NCBI GenBank assembly: GCA_030765065.1
Contig: CM060989.1
Location: forward strand, 37,067,501 to 37,131,500
DNA: 64,000 bases
Reading direction: 5' to 3'
Source: Deroplatys truncata
Taxonomy: Eukaryota; Arthropoda; Insecta; Mantodea; Mantidae
Shown here: piece by piece, positions 23,019 through 33,572 of the stretch
How the letters are laid out: every line of letters begins with the position of its first letter
Position numbering within the stretch: the stretch's first letter is position 1
Program-made: the position numbers and the translations under genes
The notes under the pieces: generated by a model
The model's database searches: none
The model's input: the letters and a program-made list of their open reading frames with translations, nothing else
What the model was told of the DNA's origin: nothing

Positions 23019-23400
23019 TTTTTTTTTTAAGCAATGCCTGTTATCTGGTGCTTGGGTTATGCCATATTCTTTAAATATTTTAGTAAATTTGTGGAAGGCC
23101 TATGAATGGAAGATAAGTTTTTTGAACTTCTTGGTTTGTTTTAAGAGGCTTAGTGTGCTGATTTTGTTTATTTGTTTCTTCCTTTTAAATTTCTTTATCT
23201 TCCTCTCCACAATCTCTTCTTTGTGAACCCATTTTTATGTACAATTTTTAGGATTTTGTATTCTTTGTTGTATTCTTCTGTGTTCATGGGTAAGTTACCT
23301 TTGTGAAAGGAGACTGTTTATTATTGCATGCTTGTGTTCCCTGGAGTTCTAGTTGTGTATATTTCTAGTGTAGAAATATACACAAACTGAGAAATCGGCA

Positions 23401-24120
23401 ATTTGGGAACATTTGGTCCACAAATATCAGTTGAAAGAAACCTAAGCTTTTAAAAACCCTCAGTAAACCAGTAAAACTCTGCTCTTGGAAAAAAATTATT
23501 AAAATATTATTTAATTAGTCTCAAAAGATCTCTCAGGGTGTCTAGTATTATTGGAAATACTGAATTATTTTTACATACCGGATTTACTGGAATTAATGAT
23601 TACATACTGAAAAAATTGGATGAAATATCCATATAGCATTATTTCAGATTAAATTTTCAGGTAATTGGTTCTTGGAAGAACTTGTTAATCAAATAGCATT
23701 TTTTGAATGTCATTGTTTTGCATGGTATCTGTTGTTTTGTAGTTTACATATGCAAATGACAACTGATCTTATTTTTCATCTTATGTAAAAATGACTGAAG
23801 TATTTGAATAATCTTTTACACCTAACAGTTTTTTACAGGCTATACAACATTTCCAGAATTTTGAACATAATTGCAGGATATATGGGAGGCTAGGTTAAGA
23901 AATACAAAATATGCTGATATTTCATTCCCACTTTTTTGAATATCAGTGAATTTTTGGTCCATTATTATGACTAGCATGGGAGTTTTATGAAATTACAGTT
24001 CTAAGAGATAATGCGGAGAAATCAGTATAAAAAATATTCTAGATCATTGTAAGTAATTTCGTAAAGAGTACAGAGAGTAAATTTAATTAAATTGCCATTC
24101 AAGATCTAAAAAGCCACCTG
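23401..24120. other. Intronic DNA, nothing assignable
   Basis: AT-rich sequence without coding or repeat boundaries that I can support. Confidence 0.45.
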
Positions 24121-25388
24121 TTAAGGGGGGAAATTGGTGAAAATGTGACGAAAAATGACAAAATTTCAATTTTGTGTTTTTTTTATCAAAAAATACTAGG
24201 TGGTTTGAAGTGCATATATACAAAGTCTTAAAGGACTACAGTGCCTGGAAGTTGCTCTAATTACATCATATTTAAAGGTCTGCACTCTTTAAATGTCCCT
24301 GAGAAGGCATGGCAGCTGATGAAATTGCGGCATGAAGCAAAAAATCTACTTTTTTTTTTGTCAATTTTTGTGGGATTTTTTTCTGTCAAGGTTAGTTTCA
24401 GATTTGTCATTGAACCACTGTGATCAGTATGACATAGTAATAGCAGTTTTGCCGGTAAATGTCATGTAACATCAAATTAAATGTTTTATTTACATGAGCC
24501 AGAAACAAGTATAAATAATATCATAATGAAAGATTAGATGAGTAAGAATGTGATGTACGAAAGAAAAATTTAAGACAGAAACAGCTGGAGGATAATTGTA
24601 AACATATACCTGCTCTAAATAATGAATTACAAAACCCACGTGTCAAGTTATATTGGTGGACACCAGTTTTGCTGTCATCATTGGTGAAGGATCTGATGTG
24701 TAATGACCACAATCAAAAGTGTTTGTACATAGGACTTGGCATGAAAGACTTGGCTTATGCCATAATTTAGAACTGATTTGCTGTGCTTGTAATGAAAAAA
24801 GAGTATAAATTACACATCTAAGCTGAACCCTTCTAGGAAGGTCAGCAAATCATTATTTCTGGTTAACTGCACACAAACTTTTAAACTGATTTTTCCTCAC
24901 TTTAATTTTTGCTACACCTTTATTCATTCGAAATAAAATTACATCCACAAATTAAGTGTTGGAGGGCTGAAACTTTTAGTGTACATTCTATAAAGCATAA
25001 CAAAAAAACTGACGCATGGAATTCAGGATTAACTTAGTACTTTTTGGGATAAAAATAAAATGTATGTAGTGATTGCTATGCAGGTCATATTTTTTAATTT
25101 CCCTTACAGTTAAGATATTACAAAAACCATGTGTCAAGTTTTTTTAAATGAGTTTCTGGTTTTATAAAAGACATTTCGAGCATTTTTTCAAAAAAGTTTG
25201 TAGTGAATTTCATTTTGAAATTTGCAATCTTTTTGAAAGAAAATTTTCAATAATTAAAAAACTAATTGACATACAAAAATGAAACACTGTCAAATAGTTC
25301 CACTTAATATCCAAATATGTGTACAAAAAATTAAGTATGTAGCTTTAAAGTTGTGCAAAATAGAAATTTCACCCATCACTCCCCTTAA
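24121..25388. mobile_element. TTAA-flanked DNA transposon (piggyBac/Kolobok type)
   Basis: TTAA at 24121-24124 and 25385-25388 brackets inverted ends. The left reads GGGGGGAAATTGGTGAAAA; the reverse complement of the right reads GGGGAGTGATGGGTGAAAT. TTAA duplication is known for piggyBac and Kolobok. Internally a phrase around ACGTGTCAAGTT near 24640 recurs as ATGTGTCAAGTT near 25130. No transposase frame was recognised, so it is probably a 1.27-kb deletion derivative. Confidence 0.6.
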
Positions 25389-25687
25389 ACATTGGATATG
25401 GCAGCTAGTAATAAACAGCTTTATATTATGGCTGTGGAAACAACAAAACCAATAAAGATGTTAAGCAAGCCACAACACATTTCATTTTTACTGCAATATG
25501 ACTTGGAGTATTGGAATTTTGTCAAAACTTACATGGAAATACTGGAATACTAAACTTTCAAGGCAGTAGATACTGTTTCTCTATCTATCATTTAAATCCT
25601 ATTCATCAAATGCCCCATCCCTGTTTCTGGAAAAGGCCAGTTAAGTAAAAGAATGAGCATACTCTCTACTTCTATTTGTTAGAAATG

Positions 25688-26700
25688 CAATTAAAATGGT
25701 TAGAGAGAATTTATACTACTATAGTAGAAGCAAAAATGTTACATGGATCAGAGATTTGGGGCCTGGAAGAAGTGTGGGTAAATATAGATATGATCCATAG
25801 GAGCTTTTGTAAACAAATATTGTGCTTTCCAAGATCATCACCCAACAAGTAGCTCAAGCCGAATTAGAGACTATGGGAATTAAAGGAAAAATTGAGGAAA
25901 GAGTGCTAAAATGTTGGATTAGAATTAGAAATTTTGATGATCAGAGCATTTTACATCAATGTTTGATAGTGCAGGAAAGACTTAATCATAAAGCATCTTG
26001 GCTAGGTAAGATAAAGGAAACCTTGATGAAGATAGGTTTTGGGGAGATTTGGAGAGCTAAAGAATTATTACAAATAGGTTTCTGGAATGAAATTTGGACA
26101 GGAATAGAGGATATGGAAAAACAAGATTTATTAGCGAGTTTTACTTTTAAGAGCTCACTGAGATTATATAAAGAAATGAAAGTAGTATGGAGCAGGGAGC
26201 AGTATGTTGATATATGTGATAAAACAGCAAGAGCAGGATTTGCATGGGCAAGGACAGGGGTGGTGAATTTGAAAGATTTGAGAAAAGAGATTGATTTGGA
26301 GAAATGCCCACTATACCACTGGAAAGCTAAGGAGTGGCACATAGTTTTAGAGTGTGAAGTAACGAAGTTGCTTAGAAAGAGGATAGAGAAGAGAGAATGG
26401 TTAAATTTACCAATAGAAATTCAAGCTAAAAAGTTAGTAAATGTAAAATATAGGAAAAATATAATAGAAGTAGGAAATTTTTTGGCAAGAGTAAGAGCAA
26501 AATGGATGAAGAAAATTAGCAAGAGGTAATTGAATATTAAATTACAGTAGTTTTTATTTGATATGTTGCAAGTAGGACCCAACAACTCGATAGCCTCAAG
26601 GTTTGATTTTGTTGGGGTCCAAGATAAAGCAACTGAAGTTAGAGTGAGAGTTAGTATTGGAGATTAAATAAATTTATAATTGCACTTTTAGATTAGGAGG
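25688..26700 (+). mobile_element. Non-LTR retrotransposon 3' fragment
   Basis: After a frameshift near 25850, a 235-residue open frame (25822-26529) encodes the region C-terminal to a LINE reverse transcriptase. Upstream sequence reads MLHGSEIWGLEE; later come ARAGFAWARTG and a CPLYHWKAKEWHIVLECE stretch, a drifted CPLC...H..C zinc knuckle. The tail is EVGNFLARVRAKW. The fragment at 38190-38680 (minus) has the same MLYAVEIWG opening, and 32310-32560 has the CPLC part and tail, so all belong to one family. The 3' UTR holds a hairpin (26575-26620) and an AATAAATTT tract. It ends about 250 bp upstream of the first Nup96 exon seen. Confidence 0.75.
26575..26620 (+). other. Hairpin in LINE 3' UTR
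   Basis: GGACCCAACAA (26575-26585) pairs with TTGTTGGGGTCC (26609-26620), with one bulged G. The position, just after the coding stop of a LINE fragment, suits a template-recognition stem-loop, but that role is inferred. Confidence 0.55.
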
Positions 26701-26948
26701 AATGCTGGCTACCAGTATTCCATACTGCTGGGTACCAGTAGTTAAGAGGTTAGTTTTTTTTTTGTTTTTTATATTATATTTTATTGTTATTTTTAGTAAC
26801 TGGGTTAAGAATAAATTTGTAAAATTTGTTGTAAATTTGTACAATGAACTGGGTTAGTAATAAAATTACTTATTTCTGTTTGTTAATAGAAGGGTTCCAA
26901 CAAACTGTAATAAAATTGCTGATTGTCAGATTTCCCTTTGATGTGCAG

Positions 26949-27334
26949 GCACAGCAGAACCATCCCAACTGCAGATAGCTACAGTAACATCTGGTCTTAG
27001 GATCCATCCTCCACTGGTAAAGCCTAAGATAGCCGTGCTCAGACACCAAGGTCAGGTGATACCACTCGAGAAGTCCAGCGTGGGGCATGAATCTGCACGA
27101 TGTGCGGCAGATTTGGGACTCATGCTAGGTTGCAGCTTCAGAGTTGGCTGGGGGAAAAGGAGTACGCTTCTCACTCTCAACACCCAAAAGGCTGCAGCAG
27201 TTATGCCACTGCATTCAGAGCTGTCTGCACTAAACATTTTTTTATCAGGGCGGGCTGATGGAGACTGCTCTCAGAGTATCGTACAACGCCTGCAGTTGTC
27301 AGGTGGGGGATACAGTGCTTCAGCTGCATTCATG
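26949..27334 (+). CDS. Nup98-96: Nup98-Nup96 precursor exon: Sec13-binding region of Nup96
   Basis: First visible exon of the host gene. The acceptor TGATGTGCAG precedes 26949 and the donor ATG|GTTAGT follows 27334. Two bases complete a codon from an upstream exon, then 128 stop-free codons end in phase 0. The diagnostic block is LGLMLGCSFRVGWG, the conserved motif near the start of folded Nup96 that contributes to the Sec13-interacting blade. The preceding 60 or so residues are variable and proline/lysine-rich, as expected for the linker after the Nup98 cleavage site. The precursor self-cleaves into Nup98 and Nup96. Nup96 joins the Y-shaped Nup107-160 scaffold of the nuclear pore. The exon supplying the first base of the split codon was not found in the window. 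Confidence 0.9.
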
Positions 27335-27959
27335 GTTAGTACATTTTACAATTTGTTTTTTAAAACAACTTACATTTAGTTATAAATACTGCCTTTTGTT
27401 TTGCATTTATTTTTTTGCTTAAAGGGAGACTAAATGAAAATTGCCAAAAATGAATTTTTTAATTTTTTATGCAGTCTTATTAACTGAAATTTCCTCTTTA
27501 ATTTGATATGCAGTGCTTTTCCTTTACACTGTGGCCATGCATGGGCAGCTTGAGCAGATTCACTCGTACTCCTGTCGAAACATTTATAATATTCTTGCAA
27601 CTGCCTTACGTTCTCATATTTACAGTTACAATAACAATGATAATGGGCACATACCATATAAGAAATGTTATCCTTCTCTTTGCACATATTCCTTGGCTTC
27701 TTTTCAGGACATTTTCGTTCATACTGGAAAGTTCAATATCTGAGATTGAGTGAACTTCTTGCCTATTTTCTTTTAGTTCTTTCAGTGTATGTAGTTTGTT
27801 GCAACACATTTTTCAAGCTCCCCAATGATAAAAATCACATAGAGTTGAATCATGAGGACTATAATTCTGTACTAATTACACCATATTCACAAATTTCCTG
27901 ATTAAATTTAATTGACTCACCAGCGGTAAGTGCTGTAACAAAGTCTTGGAAAAATCCAG
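27335..27959. other. Start of the 4.5-kb intron after exon 1
   Basis: Overlapping open frames occur on both strands around 27430-27900 without recognised domains. A transposon piece begins near 27960. Confidence 0.45.
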
Positions 27960-28245
27960 ACTAACATTCAACATTGGTCAGCTGTTCAAAAAATGATGCA
28001 AGCCATTCCTGTAGTTCCGTGCATTTATTGTTTTTTTCAAAACAATGTGGATCCTATTACTCTGTATGCATTTACTGCACATCAATTTTGCATCATGCAA
28101 GGGAATCTCGAGTGTAAAATTGGGTTTATCTCTATTCTGATATCTGTTAATTTGTGATGAAACATAGCCATATAACTGGAACCTTGCTTTGTCAGAGAAG
28201 GATGTTAAGCATGGGTCAGCTGCTCCCTCATTTCGCAAAATTCCA
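27960..28245 (-). mobile_element. Fragment of Tc1/mariner-like DDE transposase
   Basis: The minus strand encodes FSDKARFQLYGYVSSQINRY, then EIPLHDAKLMC and TINARNYRNGLHHFL. This is the first-aspartate region of the same transposase type whose C-terminal part is seen at 18.8-18.95 kb. The SDEA-type motif has become SDKA, and the rest of the enzyme is absent. Confidence 0.6.
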
Positions 28246-29156
28246 TTTACAGAAATTTACCCGACTCTGAATATCACATAAAAAATAAGATGTGTGCAAC
28301 AAACCTAATACATTGGAAGAACTAAAATAAAAAATGGAAAAGGAACATTTTTTTAAAATCAATCCGCCAAATATCAGATAAAATAGCGAATTATTTTATT
28401 GACAATAACCTTATTATAAATATTAGTAAGACTGTTACAATGGACATTCATATAAAAAGAAATAAGCGAATACCTAGCTCCACAAATTCAACTCCTTAAT
28501 CAAATCATTGAGAAAGTGGAAACTGCAAAATTTCTCGGTCTTTGGATTCAAAGTAATTTAAAATGGGAAAACCACATAAATTATATAAACAAAAAGTTGC
28601 GTACAGCAAGCTATATGATAAGAATACTAGCAAGATGAGGAGAGACTGTTAGAACAGCTTACTTTGCACACGTTCATTCTCTGCTAAGATACAGTGTAAT
28701 ATTTTGGGGGGAGTCAGCTGCAAGTAAAACTTGTTTCATAATGCAAAAGAAGATAGTTCGAGAGATCATGGGCCAGTTAAAGATCATCATGCAAACCCCT
28801 ATTTAAAAACCTAGAGATACTTTCCCTCCCTTGTATCTATATATTCAAAATAATAATGTTTATCCATAAAACCAACATCAATACTAATTCCCCCTTCATA
28901 AAAAGTGAACAAATACACCAGTGTAACACAAGGCAAATCAGTAATTTACATATCTATCAGCATAATACATCTTTGTGCCAAAAAAGTATATTGCACTCCG
29001 GAATAAAGATATACAACAGCCCACCAGAATTTTTTTAAAAGAATACAGCAAAAAAGAAATTTCAAATGCTTTTTAAAGGCATATCTAATCAACTACTACT
29101 TCTACTCAATCCAAGATTTCCTAACTAACGAAAATAAATAATTAATTTCATGCATA

Positions 29157-30474
29157 TACGAGGGCTGATCAACAAAGACTGAGACTTATTTTTTCCTGTA
29201 GCTTCCGTGATAGTTTCGTATCTGTATATTTGAAAAGAGCTGGTTTTTATGTATAATGTTGGTAGGTGGCAGCACTCTCGTATTAGTAGGTTAGTAGTAA
29301 TGCTCTATTTTGTAGACCCTACGTGCATTTTGCATAGCAGACAATGGAGGTGACGCGAGAGGAGCAGTGCAGCGCAATCAAATCTGTTTTCATTTAAACC
29401 ATACAGCCACCGAAACTTACGAAAAGCTGAAGCAAGCGTACAGTGAAGATGCACTACCTCATGCAACAGTGTTTAGGTGGTTCAAGGACTTCAAAGAAGG
29501 CTGACTTGTTAGTGTTAAGCAAGGTGGGCCTGGTGTTTCGGCTTCTGCTGTGACTGAAGTCAACATCAACACAGCTGCTGTGATTGTCCGAGAGGATCGG
29601 CGTATAACATTACGTAACCTCAGCAAAGTGTTGAGAATTTCATATGGCAGTGTGTTTACAATTATGCACAACCATCTCCATATGACCCGAGTTTGTGCTC
29701 GTTGGGTGCCACGTCTGTTGACTCCCGAACAAAAGGCTGTGCGAATGGAGACAAGCCGTGAGGTGTTGCGTCTCTTTGCTGATGGAGGGGATGCATTTTT
29801 TAAATCGATTATCACCGGTGATGAGTCATGGCTACATCATTATGATCCTGAAGGAAAACAAGCCAGCACAGTGTGGAAATCGCCAGGTTCTCCAACACCA
29901 AAAAAGGCAAAAGTTGTTCCATCTGCAGGGAAAGTGATGGTGATCACAGTTTTTGACTGTAATGGAATGATTTACCAGCATGCAGTTCCCCCTCACACTA
30001 CTGTTACAGCAGCATACTATACGTCAGTATTGGCTACACTGAGGAAGCACATTGCAAAGAAACGACCAGAGCTTTCTCAGATTGGGTGGCGACTTCATCA
30101 TGACAATGCATGGCCTCACGTCGCAAATCAAGTCATGCAGTTTCTGGCTCGATTCAACATTACCTGTGTACCACATCCACCTTATAGCTCTGATCTTGCA
30201 CCCTGTGACTTTTTTTTATTCCCATCACTAAAGGCAAAGCTTAGGGGTATTCGATTTGAGTACTCTGAAGCAGTGTTCAAGAAAAGTGAGGCGATTCTCA
30301 AGGACCTGACAAAGTATGGTCTGCAGCACGTGTTCAAGGACTGGCAGAGATGCTATAAAAAGTGCATTGAAGTAGGAGGGGACTACTTTGATAAAGATCA
30401 TGTAAACATTGAATTGGAGTGATAAACATCTGTGAAAAAAAATCAGTCTCAGTCTTTGTTGAGCAGCCCTCGCA
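29157..30474 (+). mobile_element. Nearly intact mariner transposon
   Basis: A 1318-bp element. The left end TACGAGGGCTG is continued by TCAACAAAGACTGAGAC; the right end reads TGCGAGGGCTG and TCAACAAAGACTGAGAC in reverse complement. The terminal repeats are about 40 bp with few differences. TA flanks both sides (29155-29156, 30475-30476). Size and single transposase gene are standard for mariner. It inserted in the 3' UTR of a LINE inside a Nup96 intron and is one of the best preserved transposons in the window, suggesting a later arrival than its host LINE. Confidence 0.9.
29344..30422 (+). pseudogene. Mariner transposase, D34D, N-terminus broken
   Basis: The enzyme would cut and paste the element at TA sites. 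The likely start is ATG 29344, but that frame stops at TAA 29395. A one-base frameshift near 29390 shifts coding into the frame that holds a TGA at 29502 and then runs open for 290 residues from 29550 to a stop at 30422. In the 290-residue frame the catalytic residues are D91 (ITGDES), D185 (LHHDNAWPH) and D220 (SSDLAPCD), 34 residues apart for the last pair. WVPRLL and the C-terminal KCIEVGGDYF are also standard. The N-terminal DNA-binding half contains both lesions, so no full protein is made as it stands. Confidence 0.85.
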
Positions 30475-30645
30475 TATATATATCCAATCTTTGTATATCA
30501 TACCTTTAATTTTTATTCTTTGTATTATAAACATATTTTAGTGATAATTTTGTAAATATTTTGTTAATTTTAGTTTGATGTGTCCAACATTGATTATACT
30601 TTCTGTATGTGACAATTTACTGGATTAATAAATTGCTTACTTACT

Positions 30646-31859
30646 AACATTGGGTGAAAAATTCACTCAGTTCGGATATTGAACTGGCCAGTGTGAATGA
30701 AATTTCCTGAAAAGGTGCCAGTAATATGCAGGTAGAGGACAATATTTGCAACATCGCTTATGATTAAGTTATGCGCTTATTGTAATTATAACTATGATAA
30801 CTCGAGGCAGTTGCAGGGATATTATAACTGCTTTGGCGGGAGTCCAAGCTACTGCGACTGGTTAATGAGCAGTCGTGCAGTGCTTACAGTGTGAAGCAAA
30901 AGCGCTGTATATTTTACCATTGTAGGCATGACACTTGCAAATTAACTATAATTTTAAAAATGATACATCTGCCATTTTGCACTCTGAATTCTGTACCACC
31001 TCACAGAAAATAATCAACTCCTACACACTTTGGATTAGAGAAGTAAAATTTAGTCCATCTTTTAGGGGAAGTTTTAAGTATAGCAGCTTCTGTGTGCTCA
31101 AGCGATGTGGTTTCTTTCTTTGCAAGTATATGCAAGTTTGTTTTCTCTGCATTTCCTTTGAACACCTTTCTCTGTGAATGACATTTTCTGGTAAATAACC
31201 TGTTTGCTAAGAAACAATTGAAGATAGCTATATCTTATAAGTGATGTGGATCTACTGTGGTGTTAATAACATGGTTGGTTATTTAAAAAAAATTATTGCT
31301 GATAAATTTTAATCAGGAGATGGTATAATTAAAAAAATAATCCTATCTTCCTTAATGAATACATGTGAATAAAAATAGATCAGTGAGTTTTGAGGGTGTA
31401 AATCTACCTCATGTAAAAATTTCAGTCTGATATCTTAAATGGTTTCTGAGATAATTGGTCATTAGTTTATCTATCTTGGTAGTTAATGTTTAAAACGTAT
31501 CAAGATAACAAGTTTCATTACAATTTGAACAGATGGCACTATTATCTGGTAGAAAAAAATTGTTTTCAGAAAATTCTTTAATTCTTCATGGAATTCTTTA
31601 ATTCAGAAGCATCACATAATTTGTTTTAGAAGTTTGTATTGCTTAAACACTACTTCCATTTTTAATATAAAAAGTAGCTGTGATGCTGTATGCTGCAAGA
31701 ATGATTGTTAAACACTGCTACTATTATTAGAAAATCTTGTTTGTCAGGGAAAAGTATTCAATATAGTTGTGGAAAGTCAGGGAAATGAATATATGAAAAA
31801 AGTGTAAACCATGTAATTATTCATAGGGGCAGTGACTTAGTGACTTGTGAATGTTTCAG
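30646..31859. other. Intronic DNA before exon 2
   Basis: No element recognised. The polypyrimidine signal before the exon 2 acceptor is short (GAATGTTTCAG). Confidence 0.5.
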
Positions 31860-32082
31860 GAAAGCGTAGAAGATCACTTGAAGGTGCAGCTGAAGTACTG
31901 CGTGAGGAAGATAGAAGATGGTTGTCCATCTTTCTCCCCTCAGTCAGGTGTTGATGCTCTGCATGCACATTGTATTGCAGCCGAGAATCTAGCATCACTT
32001 TCTCTACATGATCCTTCACTGGAATATTCAAGCGAAGTGTGGAATCTTTGTGTATCATTGTGGGGAAGTCTTCCAGACCTAG
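31860..32082 (+). CDS. Nup98-96: Nup98-Nup96 exon: start of helical scaffold
   Basis: The acceptor GTTTCAG precedes GAAAGCGTAG; the donor is CTAG|GTAAGG. The exon starts in phase 0 after the ATG codon of the previous exon and leaves one base (G) to join AT of the next, giving aspartate. Its 74 codons include the VQLKYCVRKIEDGCP segment and end with VWNLCVSLWGSLPDL, the helix corresponding to the WTLCEALWG-type motif of Nup96. Here the beta-strand region gives way to the alpha-helical fold shared with other ACE1 proteins. Sec13 binding and pore-scaffold assembly depend on this part. The frame is intact. Confidence 0.88.
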
Positions 32083-32309
32083 GTAAGGCACATATTTGAT
32101 TAATAATAATAATTAATAAATAAAACAAAATAATTTTTTTTTGTAAGTTTATATGTAAAATTTTGTGCTTATTATCTTCTGAATAATAGTTTTGGGTTTG
32201 AAGACAATTTTTATTCTCATAAGAGTTCTTATCTCATTTCTTAAATTATAAATGTGGCATAATGTAATACAGAGAGCTCTGTGTAACATAGATAAAAGAA
32301 AAAGTATGG
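32083..32309. other. Intron start, unassigned
   Basis: Short AT-rich stretch before a LINE remnant. Confidence 0.4.
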
Positions 32310-32560
32310 GATAAAACTGCACGACACTAACAAGATGACTAGGCTAACAAAATTAAGGGACATCGAAGGAGAAATTGGCATTCATATTTGTCCATTGTGT
32401 GAAGGCATAGACAATGATTTCCATTATGTATATAGAATGTAAGGGAGCCAAAACATGGAGGGATCAATAATAAAGATAAGGCTTATGAAAACAAGAAATA
32501 TAATGCAAATTAGAAGGATAGGGGAATTACTTGCAAAAATTAAAGAAAAATGGAGATGAA
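32310..32560 (+). mobile_element. LINE C-terminal remnant with CPLC knuckle
   Basis: The plus strand reads MTRLTKLRDIEGEIG, then HICPLCEGIDNDFHYV, and after a stop the tail IGELLAKIKEKW. The zinc-knuckle cysteine pair and tail match the family of 25688-26700. It is too short for more detail. Confidence 0.6.
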
Positions 32561-33347
32561 ATATGTATGTATATAAGTACTATGGGCAATTTACTGGGCT
32601 TATGGACTGTCAGTTCCAAAGTATCCAAATGGACGTCAAATTATGGCAGCAAAATTCAGGGTCCTTCAAAGTTTCCTAAAATTTTTACCTCTAATATAAA
32701 TTAACATTTTTATCAATCGTTAAGAAGTAATGATAGTAAAGATCCAATGGAACTGGAAAACATTGATGAGTTTGATTCTGTATGGAGTATTGTGTAATCT
32801 ATGTAATATATAGAATAATACACATTTACCTATAAAGCAGTTACAGATCCAAATAATATGAATTTACAAAATCTTAAACCTCTGTAATTCCCAGTTTATC
32901 TACCATGATTTTATACTGAAACCTTGTGTACAAACAATGATACGAGAACATTCCAAGCCTTTCTTTGTAATTATTTATTTTAAATTGTTATAAAATGACA
33001 TAATTCCAAACCCATATTACCTAATATTTACTAGTATTTGCAAAAAAAAAAACATGTAGTTTATGTAACAAGTGTTGGTATAACAGCAAGAGTTAACATA
33101 TAAATCAGATTTCCTTAATTCCCATTCCCAGGGGGAAAAAAAAACCACTCTGGTGACATGTGCCCCTTTTCCACTGAGCCCCTCAATTATAAAGTATAAT
33201 CATAGTTTGGTAACAGCAATGTATGGGTTATCAGCAATAGTTGTAGAAAGTAGTGTTACCTATTATTTTGTATGGCCTGGGATAGAACTTGGTTTTAGCT
33301 CCAGGCCATATAAATACTGTAAAGAGCTTAGTACAAATAAAAAAAAA
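32561..33347. other. Intronic DNA, nothing assignable
   Basis: No element recognised up to the A-tract that precedes SIR copy D1. A small inverted pair TGGCCTGG/CCAGGCCA brackets 33271-33308. Confidence 0.4.
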
Positions 33348-33572
33348 TCTGATGTGTTACACTCACATGACTTTCTCTACTCTTGTACAAACTATTTTTA
33401 CAAATGCTTATTCTCCATATGCATCATGTTAATCGAGATGTTAATCTTATTGCTAATTTTCTTGTAGGTGCAAGGGGAATATGGTAGGCTTTAAGCGATA
33501 GTCAAATCTTTTAAGATTTGGTTGCTATGTGGCGCATTCCATTCTCTTTTCATGTCCAGTACGTAAAAAAAA
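33348..33572 (+). mobile_element. SIR element, 5' part only (copy D1)
   Basis: It begins TCTGATGTGTTACACTCAC after seven or more A residues and follows the subtype with AAGGGGAATATGG and TTAAGCGATAGTCAAATC (as in copies G and H). It stops in the A-run after CATGTCCAGTACGT, exactly where copy D2 starts. The expected downstream half is not found on the far side of D2. Confidence 0.7.

Larger units (their letters stand above)
21725..23400 (-). mobile_element. Penelope-like element split by SIR copy C
   Basis: Minus-strand coding runs from about 23400 towards 21750, with SIR copy C (22146-23018) in the middle. Upstream of the insert lies the linker after the reverse transcriptase (KFTKIFKEYGITQAP, then NRHCLK). 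Downstream the frame resumes with ILRTNTKDKIPTGKLSGIYE and continues into NVNTRFKEHVRN. These are the GIY and R..EH parts of the GIY-YIG endonuclease. The YIG block has drifted to YTMK, so activity is unlikely. A hammerhead-like core sits at the 3' end. The continuous reading across the insert shows where the SIR element landed. Confidence 0.75.
28370..30645 (+). mobile_element. Jockey/CR1-type LINE fragment split by a mariner
   Basis: Plus-strand frames from 28370 to about 29140 carry the end of a reverse transcriptase and its C-terminal region: LIINISKTVTM, then AKFLGLWIQSNLKWENHINY, then YFAHVHSLLRYSVIFWGESA and KKIVREIMG. They are interrupted by at least two frameshifts and stops. The segment NTRQISNLHIYQHNTSL (28933 onward) and GIKIYNSPPEFF are typical near the ORF2 end. 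The mariner at 29157-30474 sits in the 3' UTR, which resumes at 30477 and ends in ATTAATAAATTGCTTAC near 30645. The fragment is related in layout, but not closely in sequence, to the LINE at 43560-45065. Confidence 0.7.

Noticed and set aside
25986..26342. 118-codon minus-strand open frame
   Set aside because: Shadow of the LINE frame at 25822-26529.
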